From the NCBI GenBank assembly GCA_965261455.1, contig OZ253453.1, positions 1,612,001-1,676,000 of the forward strand: 64,000 nucleotides of DNA, written 5' to 3'. The notes below the pieces were generated by a model, which saw only the letters and a list, made by a program, of their open reading frames with translations, searched no databases and was not told where the DNA came from. This document shows positions 14,429 to 23,407 of this stretch, one piece after another (position 1 is the stretch's first letter; each line of letters opens with the position of its first letter). Source of the stretch: DAOUKH01 sp965261455 (lineage in GTDB: Bacteria; Chloroflexota; Dehalococcoidia; SHYB01). The position numbers and the translations under genes are program-made.

Positions 14429-16054
14429 GTGGCGAGAATCTCTTCCTCCCTCCTCAAGGCCGCGCCGCGTGTTCGGACGGGCGCCCCGCCGGGGCTCTGG
14501 TGGGCGGGGGCGCTGATCGGCGCGGCGGTGCTGCTCCCCCTCGTCTATCTCATCTACCGGACGGCCGGCTCGGGGTCCGACGCGTGGGACCTGCTGGTGC
14601 GCATGAAGACCTTGGAGGTGCTGCTGCGCACGGCGGCGTTGGCGGCGGCAGTCACCGCGGCGAGCGCCCTCCTCAGCGTGCCGCTCGCCTGGCTCACGGT
14701 GCGGACCGACCTGCCGTTCAAGAAGGTCTGGTCTGTCATCACCGTGCTCCCCTTGGTCGTGCCGACCTATGTGGGCGGCTACGCCTTCATCTCAGCGTTC
14801 GGCACGCGGGGGCTTCTGCAGCAATCGCTTGAAGGACCGCTGGGCGTAACGCGGCTTCCCGATCTCACCGGCTTCGTCGGAGCGTGGCTGGTGCTCACGA
14901 TGTTCACCTATCCCTACCTGCTCTTGACGCTTCGAGCCGCCCTCTGGGGCATGGACGCGTCGACGGAGGAGGCGAGCCGGAGCTTGGGCCACGGGCCCTG
15001 GCGCACGTTCCGCAGTGCCGTCCTGCCCCAACTCAAGCCGGCAATCGGCGCCGGATCGCTGCTGGTCGCGCTCTACACGCTCAGCGACTTCGGCGCGGTG
15101 GCGCTGCTGCGGTTCGACTCCTTCACCCGCGTTATCTTCTTGCAATACGAGGCCTCGTTCGACCGGACGCTGGCCTCGGTGCTGGCACTGCTGCTCGTGG
15201 CCTCGACAGTGGTGGTGCTGCTCGTGGAGCGAGCGGCAAGGGGACGCGCGGCCTACCACCGCTCCGGGGCGGGCGTGCAACGAATGCCCTCGGCGGCCCC
15301 GTTGGGCTCGTGGCGGTGGCCGGCGTTAGCGCTCGTAGCAGGCGTGGCGCTCGTCACCCTCGGGCTTCCCGGGTCGGTACTGCTCTACTGGCTGGTCCAA
15401 GGCGTCGCGGCCGGTGAGGAATTCGCCTTCCTCGGCGGCGCGATCGCGAACGGACTGTATGTCTCGGGGCTCGCCGCGCTGGTCACGGTCGTGGCGGCGC
15501 TGCCCGTCGGCGTCCTGGCAGTGCGGTTCGACGGACGCAGGTCGCGGCTCCTTGAAGGCATATCGTATCTCGGCTTCGCCATGCCCGGCCTCGTCGTCGC
15601 GCTCTCCCTCGTCTTCTTCGGCGCCAACTTCGCCTCGCCGGTCTATCAGACGGTCTGGCTGCTGCTCTTCGCCTACGTCGTGCTGTTCCTGCCGCTGGCC
15701 TTGGGCGGGGTGCGGACCTCGCTGCTCCAGATAAGCCCGGCGTTGGAAGAGGCGGCGCGGAGCCTGGGCCGCTCGTGGTCGCGCATGATGGTCAGCGTGA
15801 CGCTGCCGCTGCTGCGCCCCGGACTCGTCGTGGCGGCGGCGCTCGTCTTTCTCACCGTCCTGAAGGAACTCCCCGCCACGCTGCTCCTGGCGCCCATCGG
15901 CTTCGACACGCTCGCCACCGAAATGTGGTCGGCGGCCGACGAAGGGTTCTTCGCCCGCGCCGCGGCGCCGGGCCTCATCCTCATCGCCGTCTCCATCATC
16001 CCCGTCGCCCTCCTCCTCTCAAGGGAGCGCGGGACGCAGAGCGAGGAACGGTAG
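14429..16054 (+). CDS. Iron(III)-type ABC transporter permease (FbpB/ThiP-like)
   Basis: A 541-residue inner-membrane permease made of two fused halves with about 12 membrane helices. Each half has the EAA-type loop that contacts the ATPase: EEASRSLGHGPWRTF about residue 180 and EEAARSLGRSWSRMM about residue 440. This two-in-one layout is typical of ferric iron (FbpB/SfuB) and thiamine (ThiP) importers. GTG start at 14429 with a weak AGGA upstream. The ATPase gene follows eight bases later. No periplasmic binding protein is encoded next to it, which is unusual. The nearby DtxR-type gene favours iron as substrate. Confidence 0.87.
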   Translation: MARISSSLLKAAPRVRTGAPPGLWWAGALIGAAVLLPLVYLIYRTAGSGSDAWDLLVRMKTLEVLLRTAALAAAVTAASALLSVPLAWLTVRTDLPFKKVWSVITVLPLVVPTYVGGYAFISAFGTRGLLQQSLEGPLGVTRLPDLTGFVGAWLVLTMFTYPYLLLTLRAALWGMDASTEEASRSLGHGPWRTFRSAVLPQLKPAIGAGSLLVALYTLSDFGAVALLRFDSFTRVIFLQYEASFDRTLASVLALLLVASTVVVLLVERAARGRAAYHRSGAGVQRMPSAAPLGSWRWPALALVAGVALVTLGLPGSVLLYWLVQGVAAGEEFAFLGGAIANGLYVSGLAALVTVVAALPVGVLAVRFDGRRSRLLEGISYLGFAMPGLVVALSLVFFGANFASPVYQTVWLLLFAYVVLFLPLALGGVRTSLLQISPALEEAARSLGRSWSRMMVSVTLPLLRPGLVVAAALVFLTVLKELPATLLLAPIGFDTLATEMWSAADEGFFARAAAPGLILIAVSIIPVALLLSRERGTQSEER

Positions 16055-16061
16055 GCCCGCC

Positions 16062-17231
16062 TTGTCCCCTATCCGCCGACTTGCTAGGCTTGCGCCAAGA
16101 CCGCCCGACCTTCCCAACGCGGGCGCGGACACCGTCCCAAACGAACTCCGCTTGAACGCGCAACCCCGCTCCGGCCAACCCACCGCCGCGCCCGTCATCA
16201 CCATGGCCGGCGTGACCAAGACGTACCCCGGCGCCGCCACGCCCGCCGTAGCCGACCTCTCGTTCGCCGTCGGCGAGGGCGAAGTCGTGGCGTTCCTGGG
16301 GCCCAGCGGCTGCGGCAAGACCACGACGCTGCGGCTGATCGCGGGGTTCGAGTCGCCGGACGAGGGGGAGCTTTCCGTCAGCGGGCAGGTGGTCGCCTCG
16401 TCGGACCGGTGGACGCCGCCGGAGCGCCGGGGACTGTCGATGATTTTCCAGCAATTCGCGCTCTTCCCGCACCTCACCGTGCTGCAGAACGCGATGTACG
16501 GACTCAAAGGCATGAGCGCCGGCGAGAAGCGGCGGGTGGCTGAGGCCGAGCTGGAGCGGGTGGGCATGGCGGAATACGTCGGCCGCTATCCGCATCAGCT
16601 GTCCGGGGGGCAGCAGCAGCGGGTGGCGCTGGCGCGGGCGCTGGCCCCTCAGCCCGTCGTGCTGCTCATGGACGAGCCGTTCGGCAGCCTCGACGCCGCG
16701 CTCCGGACCAGCATGCGGCGAGAGGTCAAGGGCATCCTCGCGCAGCGTGGCGCGACGGCGGTCGTCGTGACCCACGATCAGGAGGAGGCGTTCACCCTCG
16801 CCGACCGCGTCTTGATCTTGAAGCAGGGCCGCCTGGAGCAGTTGAACACGCCCGACAACATCTACCACAAGCCCGCGAGCCGGTTTGTCGCCGGTTTCGT
16901 TGGCCAGGCCGACTTCATCCCCGTCGAGCTGGCCGACGGACGCATCCACTCGGAACTAGGAATGTTCCCCATGGCCGGGGCGCCGCCGGCGCCGCCCCTC
17001 GACCTGCTCCTCCGCCCCGACGACATCGACATCGTGACCGACCGCGAGGGCGAGGCGGAGGTCGTGGAACGTGAGTTCAAGGGCGCGGACAACGTCTACA
17101 CGGTGCGGTTGCCCTCGGGGGCGCGGGTACGCAGCGTACAGCCCTCCACGCGCATCTTCAGTATCGGCCAACGGGTCCACGTGTCGGCCTTCCCCGACCA
17201 CATCGTCCTCTTCTCGCGTAACGCGGTCTGA
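16062..17231 (+). CDS. Iron-type ABC transporter ATP-binding protein (FbpC-like)
   Basis: An ABC ATPase with Walker A GPSGCGKTTT, Q-loop, signature LSGGQQQRVALARAL, Walker B VVLLMDEPFGSLDAALR and H-loop VVVTHDQEEA, followed by a C-terminal TOBE-like regulatory region. It powers the permease encoded just upstream. The start is uncertain: TTG at 16062 has GAGGAACGG upstream and gives 389 residues, with about 45 extra N-terminal residues; the alternative ATG at 16203 begins right at the domain (MAGVTKTYPG) but has no ribosome site. I prefer the TTG. Confidence 0.87.
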   Translation: MSPIRRLARLAPRPPDLPNAGADTVPNELRLNAQPRSGQPTAAPVITMAGVTKTYPGAATPAVADLSFAVGEGEVVAFLGPSGCGKTTTLRLIAGFESPDEGELSVSGQVVASSDRWTPPERRGLSMIFQQFALFPHLTVLQNAMYGLKGMSAGEKRRVAEAELERVGMAEYVGRYPHQLSGGQQQRVALARALAPQPVVLLMDEPFGSLDAALRTSMRREVKGILAQRGATAVVVTHDQEEAFTLADRVLILKQGRLEQLNTPDNIYHKPASRFVAGFVGQADFIPVELADGRIHSELGMFPMAGAPPAPPLDLLLRPDDIDIVTDREGEAEVVEREFKGADNVYTVRLPSGARVRSVQPSTRIFSIGQRVHVSAFPDHIVLFSRNAV

Positions 17232-17258
17232 CCGCCGTCTCGGGGCCGTCCCTCACCC

Positions 17259-18287
17259 CTACCCCCGCGTGAGGGGAATGACGTCTTGGGCGAACCGGTC
17301 CATGTAGCGCAGCTTGCGCTCGTGGGGCAGGCCGTTAGCCAGCGTCATGTTGATGTCCGTAGCGGGCACCGCGGCGCGAAGCTCGGCGATGTGGCGGGCG
17401 CACGCGTCGGGGCTGCCGACGAACGGCCCGCGGAACCCCGCGTCGCCGGGGCGGGGAGCGAAGAAGCGTTGGTCGCGGGGGTGATCGGCGGCACGGCGGT
17501 AGTGGACCGCGAGGTCGTCGGAGCCGCCCGCGCCCTCGGTTAGGTAGGGCCGCAGCTCGGCGCGCGCCGCGTCGGGGTCGTCGGCGGCGTACATGGTCGT
17601 ATGGACGAGGACCTCGTAGCCGGCGGGGTCCTCGCCGGCCTCGCGCAGCGCGTCGGCCCAAGCGTCGTATTCGGCCCGCCCGCCGCCGGCGGCCAAGGCG
17701 ATGGGGCAACGGAGCCGAGCGGCGCGGCGCGCCGGTCTCACGCCGCGCGCCGCCATCCAGATTGGCGACCCGCCGCCGGAGGGCTTCGGCGTCACGCTGA
17801 CGCCCTCGAAATCGAAGTGTCGCCCGTGGTAGGAGAAGGCTTCGGGCCCCCAAGCCAGGCGGAGGACCTCGATCCCCTCCTCGACGAGCGCGGGTCGGTC
17901 TTCCCGCACGACGCCGAAGGCCTCGAACTCTTCGATGCGGTAGCCGAGGCCGACGCCGAGAATCAGGCGTCCGCCGGAGATCGCATCGACGACGGCGGCG
18001 TCCTCGGCGACGCGCAGCGGGTGATGCAGGGGAAGCAGCAGCACCCACGTGCCGATCTTGATGCGGCTGGTGCGGGCGGCAATGGCGGCGGCCGTCGTGA
18101 GGAGCGAGGGACAGTAGCCGTTATCGAGGAAGTGATGCTCGGTGAGCCAGACGTGATCGTAGCCCATCGCCTCGGCGGCGGCGGCCTGATCGAGGACCTC
18201 GCCGTAGACCTGCGGCCAAGGACGGCGGAAGCCGCGGGGGTTCGAGCAGTTGAAGACGATGCCGAAGCGGGGGGCGGCGTCGCGCAC
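17259..18287 (-). CDS. LLM-class flavin/F420-dependent oxidoreductase
   Basis: A 342-residue bacterial luciferase-like protein (RFGIVFNCSN, DHVWLTEHHFLDNGYCPS, IKIGTWVLLLPLHHPLRVAE, GGRLILGVGLGYRIEEFEAFG). The HHF motif with LPLHHP points to the FMN-dependent alkanal-monooxygenase branch more than to the F420 branch. The frame is open to 18368, but AGAGGAG at 18293-18299 sits five bases before a GTG at 18287, which I take as the start. The next plus-strand gene is divergent. The substrate is unknown. Confidence 0.85.
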   Translation of the reverse strand: MRDAAPRFGIVFNCSNPRGFRRPWPQVYGEVLDQAAAAEAMGYDHVWLTEHHFLDNGYCPSLLTTAAAIAARTSRIKIGTWVLLLPLHHPLRVAEDAAVVDAISGGRLILGVGLGYRIEEFEAFGVVREDRPALVEEGIEVLRLAWGPEAFSYHGRHFDFEGVSVTPKPSGGGSPIWMAARGVRPARRAARLRCPIALAAGGGRAEYDAWADALREAGEDPAGYEVLVHTTMYAADDPDAARAELRPYLTEGAGGSDDLAVHYRRAADHPRDQRFFAPRPGDAGFRGPFVGSPDACARHIAELRAAVPATDINMTLANGLPHERKLRYMDRFAQDVIPLTRG

Positions 18288-18406
18288 GTCGGCTCCTCTC
18301 ATTGCGCCGCGTCGTTTCCCGCACCGCGGCGCTCGCGTACTATACGGCCCGTCGCCGCCATTTCGCATCCGGAGGGCGCGGCGGGCAGCAGAGGAGATTA
18401 CGGACG

Positions 18407-18862
18407 ATGAAAGCCTCGGTGAATATCACGATCGAGCGGGGCGCGCAGGACGTGTGGGACTGCGTGGCCGACGTCGAGAGGCGGCACACGTGGTTGGACG
18501 GTCTGGCGAAGCCTCGGCGTACGTCGGAGGTCGAGTCGGGGACCGGCGCGGTCTACGCGGCACGCTTCACCCGGCTCGGTAAGGCCATTGACATCACCTA
18601 CGAGGTCATCGAGTCCGAGCCGCCCCGGCGCCACGGTTTGCGCGTGATGATGCCGAGGATGCCCTTCGATGCCGTCATCGAGATTGCGCCGGAGGGCGGT
18701 GGCGCGAGGGTCGTCTACACCATGGACACGGGATCCGGCGGCCGGTTAGCCACGGTGTTGACGACCGTGCTGGGGCCGTTCATGCGCGCCGTGATGCGGC
18801 GGCAGCTCCTCAAGGAGCTGCGGGGACTCAAGGCCACAGTCGAGGAACACGCCGCGGCCTAG
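18407..18862 (+). CDS. SRPBCC (START-like) family protein
   Basis: A 151-residue polyketide-cyclase/START-like fold protein: MKASVNITIERGAQDVWDCV at the start, YAARFTRLGKAIDITYEV in the strand core and a final amphipathic helix (RRQLLKELRGLKATVEEH). Such proteins bind hydrophobic ligands in a deep cavity. ATG at 18407 has AGAGGAG about nine bases upstream. It converges with the SDR gene on the other strand with a four-base overlap of the ends. The ligand is unknown. Confidence 0.8.
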   Translation: MKASVNITIERGAQDVWDCVADVERRHTWLDGLAKPRRTSEVESGTGAVYAARFTRLGKAIDITYEVIESEPPRRHGLRVMMPRMPFDAVIEIAPEGGGARVVYTMDTGSGGRLATVLTTVLGPFMRAVMRRQLLKELRGLKATVEEHAAA

Positions 18863-19698
18863 GCGAACTTCTCGTCGTAGTCCTTCGGCTTCATCGCGAT
18901 GTTGTCCGGCATCGGTGGCCGGGCCGACGTGCAGGCGAGGCCGCCGTCGCACATCACGATCTGGCCGGTGACGAAAGAGGCGAGGTCGGAGGCGAGGGCC
19001 ACGGCGAGCCCCGCGATGTCCTCGGGCTCGCTGAGACGCCCCAAGGGTATCGACTTCGCCATCTCGTCCATCCGCCACTGGGGGAGACGGGTCTTTCCCG
19101 GCGGCGCGTTGATCGAGGCGGGGCCGACGCAGTTGACTCTGATGCCGTGGGGGGCGAGCTCGACGGCGAGGGTCTTGGTGAACTGCATGACTCCGGCCTT
19201 GGCCGCGCCGTAGGGCGCCAGTCGGACCGAGGCGCGGAGGCCGCTCAGGGAGGCGATGTTCACGATCGCGCCCTTGGTCTGGTTGGCGATCATGGCACGG
19301 GCGGCGGCCTGGGAGCAGAGAAAGGTGCTCTTGAGGTTCTGCGCCACGGAGACTTCCCAGAACTCCCAGTCCATGTCCACGATTTTCGACGGCTTGTGCC
19401 CGCGCATATTGCCGACGTTGTTGATCAGGGTGTCGACGCGCCCGAAGCGGTCGATAGTCTCGTCGAACAGGCGCTGCACGCCGGCCTCGTCGGTTACGTC
19501 GGCGGAGGCGCCCATGGCCTCGCCGCCCGCGGCCCGGATCTCTTCGGCGGCGGCCTCGGCGATCTCGCCGACGATATCGACGGGCACGACCTTGGCGCCC
19601 ATTTCGGCGAGCAGCAGCGCCGCGGCCCGTCCCGCGCCCGCGCCCCCACCGGTCACGACCGCCACTTTGCCCTCGAAGCCCAGCTTGCTGTCTGACAT
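18859..19698 (-). CDS. SDR-family NAD(P)-dependent oxidoreductase
   Basis: A 279-residue classical short-chain dehydrogenase. The nucleotide-binding motif is TGGGAGAGRAAALLL, then NNVGN, catalytic Ser in NIASLSGLRAS, and YGAAKAG (Tyr-x-x-x-Lys). The end has ASDLASFVTGQIVMCDGG, typical of FabG-like enzymes. AGGAGGCGACA precedes the ATG. It probably forms an operon with the SDR gene upstream (18-base gap). The substrate is an unknown alcohol/ketone, perhaps a beta-hydroxyacyl group. Confidence 0.9.
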   Translation of the reverse strand: MSDSKLGFEGKVAVVTGGGAGAGRAAALLLAEMGAKVVPVDIVGEIAEAAAEEIRAAGGEAMGASADVTDEAGVQRLFDETIDRFGRVDTLINNVGNMRGHKPSKIVDMDWEFWEVSVAQNLKSTFLCSQAAARAMIANQTKGAIVNIASLSGLRASVRLAPYGAAKAGVMQFTKTLAVELAPHGIRVNCVGPASINAPPGKTRLPQWRMDEMAKSIPLGRLSEPEDIAGLAVALASDLASFVTGQIVMCDGGLACTSARPPMPDNIAMKPKDYDEKFA

Positions 19699-19716
19699 TG
19701 TCGCCTCCTTGCGGCC

Positions 19717-20562
19717 CTACGCGTCCGCCGTTCCCTGGCCTTCAGCCCGGATGCCCGCGGCGGCGCGCCGGTTGCGGGGCACGACGCCGACCCCGGCGGA
19801 GAAGCCGCCATCGACGCAGATGAGCTGTCCGTTCACGTAGCGGGAGAGGTCGGAGGCGAGGAAGAGAATCGCCCCCGCTTGGTCGTCGGGCTCGCCGAGC
19901 CGACCCAGCGGGTTAGCGTTCGCCACGGCCTGCATCGACCTCGATTGCGCCGCCGCACCGACCGCGGCCGTCACCGTCGTCCCCGGGGCAATGACGTTCG
20001 TCCGTATGCCGTGGGGCCCAAGCTCGACGGCCATGGTCTGCGTCAGGTTGATCACGCCCGCCTTGGCCGCGCCGTAGGCGGAGACATGGCGCACGTGGCG
20101 CACGCCGCCGAGGGAGGAGATATTGATGATCGAGCCGCCGACGCCCCGTTCGATCATCGACCGCGCCTCGACCTGGCAGGCGAAGAAGACGGCGCGCAGG
20201 TTCAGGTCGATGGCGTCGTCGAGGAAGTCGGTGCTCGCCTCGATGAAGGGAACGCGGGGGTGGCCGACGGTCCCGCCGGCGTTATTGACACACACGTCGA
20301 GCCCGCCGAGCTCGGCGACGGCGCGGGCGACCATGCCGCGCACGTCGTCCTCGGAGCGCACGTCGGCGGCGGCGGCGATGGCGCGGACCCCGATGGCGCG
20401 GGCCATGCCGACGGTCTCCTCAGCGGACGCGCCGTCGATGTCCACGGCGGCGACGCGCGCGCCGGCCCGTGCCAGCATCAGCGCGGCGGCCTTCCCGATG
20501 CCGTGCCCCGCTCCGGTAACGAGCGCGACCTTCTCCTCCAAGCCAAGCAGGGAGTCCGTCAT
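19717..20562 (-). CDS. SDR-family NAD(P)-dependent oxidoreductase
   Basis: A 281-residue classical SDR with TGAGHGIGKAAALML, NNAGG, Ser in NISSLGGVRHV, YGAAKAG and LSRYVNGQLICVDGGF. There is no Shine-Dalgarno before the ATG; instead a promoter ends six bases upstream, so the mRNA is predicted to be leaderless. It is the first gene of a two-SDR operon. The two enzymes differ considerably and may act on successive intermediates. Confidence 0.9.
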   Translation of the reverse strand: MTDSLLGLEEKVALVTGAGHGIGKAAALMLARAGARVAAVDIDGASAEETVGMARAIGVRAIAAAADVRSEDDVRGMVARAVAELGGLDVCVNNAGGTVGHPRVPFIEASTDFLDDAIDLNLRAVFFACQVEARSMIERGVGGSIINISSLGGVRHVRHVSAYGAAKAGVINLTQTMAVELGPHGIRTNVIAPGTTVTAAVGAAAQSRSMQAVANANPLGRLGEPDDQAGAILFLASDLSRYVNGQLICVDGGFSAGVGVVPRNRRAAAGIRAEGQGTADA

Positions 20563-20568
20563 GGCGGG

Positions 20569-20597
20569 AGTGTAGCGACGCGCCCCAGGGGGGTCAA
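20569..20597 (-). promoter_or_regulatory. Leaderless promoter of the SDR operon
   Basis: Read on the minus strand: TTGACC (20597-20592), a 17-base spacer, TACACT (20574-20569), then CCCGCC and the ATG at 20562. Transcription should begin at or next to the A of the start codon, in line with the lack of any ribosome site. Confidence 0.6.
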
Positions 20598-20647
20598 CGC
20601 AAAGGCGCCCTGCTCAGTCTCCCTCAGAGGAGGAGAGGTTTAAGAGA

Positions 20648-21226
20648 CTAGGGAATGGCGAGTACGTCGTCGAGGATGGCGGCGAGGCGCTCCTCGTTGA
20701 GGGGGCCGACGAACTTGCGCACGACTCGGCCTCCGCGGTCGATGAAGTGCTTCTCGGGCACGCCGGTGAGACCGTACTCGATGGCGATGGTGCCGCGCGG
20801 ATCGGGGCCGACGGGGTAGGTTACACCGAACTCGCGGAGGTAGTCGCGGGCCCGCGCCTCCGTATCGAAGACGTCGATACCGATGAAGAGCACGCGGTCC
20901 TGGTAGCGCCGCCACACGGCTTCGAGGACGGGGGCCTCGCGGCGGCAGGGCACGCACCACGAGCCCCAGAAGTCGATCAAGATAGGACGCTCGCCGATCT
21001 CCTCGGAGAGCGTCAAGACCTCGCCGCTGAAGAGCTCGAGGTCGAAGTCCGACGGGGTCTCGCGCAAGACTTCGACCTCGCCGGTGTCGTCGAAGGTAAC
21101 CAGACCGCCGCGCCCGCTTCCACCGCCAACCACGCTGATCACGATGATGACGAAGATCGCGGTCAGCGGCGCGAGGCCGATCGCGTAGAGGGACCACTTG
21201 GGCAGGGATAGGTTGGGGAAACGCAC
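20648..21226 (-). CDS. TlpA/ResA-like membrane-anchored thioredoxin
   Basis: A 192-residue protein with an N-terminal membrane helix (about residues 12-33, LYAIGLAPLTAIFVIIVISV) and an extracytoplasmic thioredoxin domain with the active site FWGSWCVPCRREAP. GLTGVPEKHFID carries the cis-Pro. It should pass electrons from the CcdA-type protein encoded immediately upstream to exported substrates, for example apocytochrome c or disulfide-bonded proteins. GTG start, one base after the CcdA stop, so co-translated. Confidence 0.88.
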   Translation of the reverse strand: MRFPNLSLPKWSLYAIGLAPLTAIFVIIVISVVGGGSGRGGLVTFDDTGEVEVLRETPSDFDLELFSGEVLTLSEEIGERPILIDFWGSWCVPCRREAPVLEAVWRRYQDRVLFIGIDVFDTEARARDYLREFGVTYPVGPDPRGTIAIEYGLTGVPEKHFIDRGGRVVRKFVGPLNEERLAAILDDVLAIP

Positions 21227-21227
21227 G

Positions 21228-22145
21228 CTAACCGACCACGTCGCCCAAGACTACCCAGTAGACGATGAGGTAGAGGCCCGAACCGACGAGAAAGACCGCA
21301 CTCAGCCGGTGCACGTAGGGAACGAGGCCTCGCAGCGCCCGCGTCGCCGCGCCCTTGAGCGTCGCCGCGCCCAACGCGACGGCCACGACGACGAGCCCCA
21401 TCCCAAGAGCGAAGCTCACAAACTGTCCCGCCGAGGCGAGAAAGCCATCCCTGTTGAGGGAGGTGGCAACGACCACGAGGAAGATCGGCAGCGTGCAGGA
21501 GAGCGAGGCCGCACCGTAGGCCACGCCATAGGCGAAGGCGGACGCGGGGCCCCGGCTCCCGGGCCGGACGCCGGGAACGTTTAATCGGCCCGCCCAGGCG
21601 ATTCCGATGCTCCGCCCCGTGACCAAGAGCCACGCGCCCAGCAGCGCCATGCCCACGCCGACGGCAAGGCCGGCCCAGGGGAAGGCATCAATGACCGCTC
21701 CGCCGCCGGCGCTGACGACCGAGCCGATGATGGTGAAGAGCACGACGAAGCCCAGGGTGGCCATGACGCCGAGCATGGCGGCCCGCCCCAGCGCGCGGGC
21801 GGTGACGTCGCCCGCCGGCCCTTCTCTCTCGCCCATGTAGTAGCCGGCGAAGGCGGGAAGCATCAGGAAGCCACAGGGGTTGACGCTGGCGACGACGCCG
21901 GCGCTGAAAGCGTAGCCGAACGGCAAGAGTGTGACGAAGTCGCTGGCGTACTGCTCAGGGCTCACGCCGTCGCCGGTCACGCCTCGCAGGCCAAGCGCGA
22001 AGACCGCGGCCATGAACGCGGCCATCGCCAGGCCCAGGCCGCCAAACACCAGCAGTGGCCTGCCCGCCGGTGCCGCCGGAGTGGACGCTCCAGGACCGGG
22101 GAGCGGAGAGCCTGCCTCCGTGTGCGTGCTCATCATCCTCGGCAT
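21228..22145 (-). CDS. CcdA/DsbD-type transmembrane electron carrier
   Basis: A 305-residue membrane protein with about seven to eight helices. The two redox cysteines of the CcdA family are visible: SVNPCGFLMLPAFAGYYMG and SLSCTLPIFLVV. It moves thiol electrons from cytoplasmic thioredoxin to the TlpA-like partner encoded directly downstream. An extra N-terminal helix and a Pro/Ala-rich cytoplasmic start are present. The start is uncertain, since three ATGs lie within the first five codons. It lies in an operon with a BNR-repeat membrane protein upstream. Confidence 0.88.
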   Translation of the reverse strand: MPRMMSTHTEAGSPLPGPGASTPAAPAGRPLLVFGGLGLAMAAFMAAVFALGLRGVTGDGVSPEQYASDFVTLLPFGYAFSAGVVASVNPCGFLMLPAFAGYYMGEREGPAGDVTARALGRAAMLGVMATLGFVVLFTIIGSVVSAGGGAVIDAFPWAGLAVGVGMALLGAWLLVTGRSIGIAWAGRLNVPGVRPGSRGPASAFAYGVAYGAASLSCTLPIFLVVVATSLNRDGFLASAGQFVSFALGMGLVVVAVALGAATLKGAATRALRGLVPYVHRLSAVFLVGSGLYLIVYWVVLGDVVG

Positions 22146-22175
22146 GCCATACGCCGCCGTGAGGTGCGCGGCGGG

Positions 22176-23162
22176 CTAGCTTGCGCTTGCGTTTCCGGCC
22201 CAGTTATTCCCGTTGTCACGGCTGGCGAACACCTGGCCGGTTGTCGTGACGGCGTAGAGGGCGCCGTCGCCGGGCCACACCGCGACGAGGCGCTCGTCGT
22301 CGATCCCCGCGCCGGCGATTTCCCAACTTTCCCCGAGGTCGCCGGAGCGGTAGAAACGGCCGTTGGCGATCACGTAGAGCTTGTCCGGATCGCTGAGGTC
22401 GCCCTTGATGTCGGCTATGGCTTGGAAGGGAACCCCGCCGCGCACCGTCTTGTCGAAGCTCGTCCCGCCGTCGTCGCTCCTGATCAGGCCGCGCATGGTG
22501 TGGAAGGCGAAGACGGTATCAGGGTCGCCGGCGGGAACGGCGAGCGAGGAGAAGGAAGCCTCGCTTTCCAAGAGGACGGCCCGCCAAGCGTTCCCGCCAT
22601 CTTCGGACCGGTAGAGGCCCGCGCCCTGCACGAAGGCGTAGAGACTGCCGCTTCCGGGGTCGACGGTGAACGCCTGGATGTCGGCGGACGGCAGGTCGAG
22701 AGACAAATCACGCCAGGTGAGGCCGCCGTCGTCGCTGCGGGCGAAGACGCCGTCGCCGGCAGCGTAGAAGGCCCCGGCTTGGGCGGGATCGGGAACGACG
22801 GAGCGCACCGCCTCCCCATTGAAGGCGGCGGGTTGCCACACGCCGCCGCCGTCGATGGAGCGGAAGAGGCCGTTGGAGTCGGCAAGCAGGACAACGGCGG
22901 AGTCGGAGGGATGGACGGCAACGCCCGATATCTGAATGAAGCCGGAGACGCCGCTCCCACCCCCGCGAAGGATCTGCGCGAAGAGGAAGACGAGGATGGC
23001 GATGAGGACGACGCCGGCGATGATGCCGCCCGCGATCCAATCGGTGGAAAGATTGGCGAAGGAAAAGCGGGGGAGACGGGACGGCTCGGCTTGGGTGTCG
23101 CGGGAGCGCGTCGCCCGGGCCCGGCGCTCGCCCCGCCGCCTATTGCGACGTGTGCTGGCCAC
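22176..23162 (-). CDS. Membrane-anchored BNR/YCF48-like beta-propeller protein
   Basis: A protein with an Arg-rich N-terminus, one membrane helix (WIAGGIIAGVVLIAILVFLF) and an extracytoplasmic propeller built of about six BNR-type repeats (LFRSIDGGGVWQ, FARSDDGGLTWR, LYRSEDGGNAWR, LIRSDDGGTSF, FYRSGDLGESWE, VFASRDNGNNW). Such domains appear in sialidases, sortilins and YCF48-like assembly factors; no sialidase catalytic residues are seen. The frame is open to a GTG at 23210, but GAAAGG precedes the GTG at 23162 and a TACAAT -10-like box lies between, so I prefer 23162. It is the first gene of the CcdA/TlpA operon. Confidence 0.75.
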   Translation of the reverse strand: MASTRRNRRRGERRARATRSRDTQAEPSRLPRFSFANLSTDWIAGGIIAGVVLIAILVFLFAQILRGGGSGVSGFIQISGVAVHPSDSAVVLLADSNGLFRSIDGGGVWQPAAFNGEAVRSVVPDPAQAGAFYAAGDGVFARSDDGGLTWRDLSLDLPSADIQAFTVDPGSGSLYAFVQGAGLYRSEDGGNAWRAVLLESEASFSSLAVPAGDPDTVFAFHTMRGLIRSDDGGTSFDKTVRGGVPFQAIADIKGDLSDPDKLYVIANGRFYRSGDLGESWEIAGAGIDDERLVAVWPGDGALYAVTTTGQVFASRDNGNNWAGNASAS

Positions 23163-23407
23163 TGAAGCGCCTTTCTGAAGAACAGTGCGCACGATTGTAC
23201 TTGATTTCACGAGGGTGCGCGAACGCGCGGGAGGCGCGACAGGTGACAGCCCTGTGCAACCGGACGCCGGGACACGCGCCTCGCTTCCAGCTTCTCCTCA
23301 CCCTCTGCTCTTCCCTGGAAATGGGGAGCGTGCGCGCGAAGCACCTCCCTTCGGCCAGCCCCGTCTACACAGAGCAATCCATTCGAAAGCGGGGGCGGAG
23401 GTGAACC

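Noticed and set aside
14110..14832. 240-codon plus-strand frame before the permease
   Set aside because: It overlaps the permease in another frame and has no ribosome site or domain; the permease frame has clear membrane helices and EAA loops.
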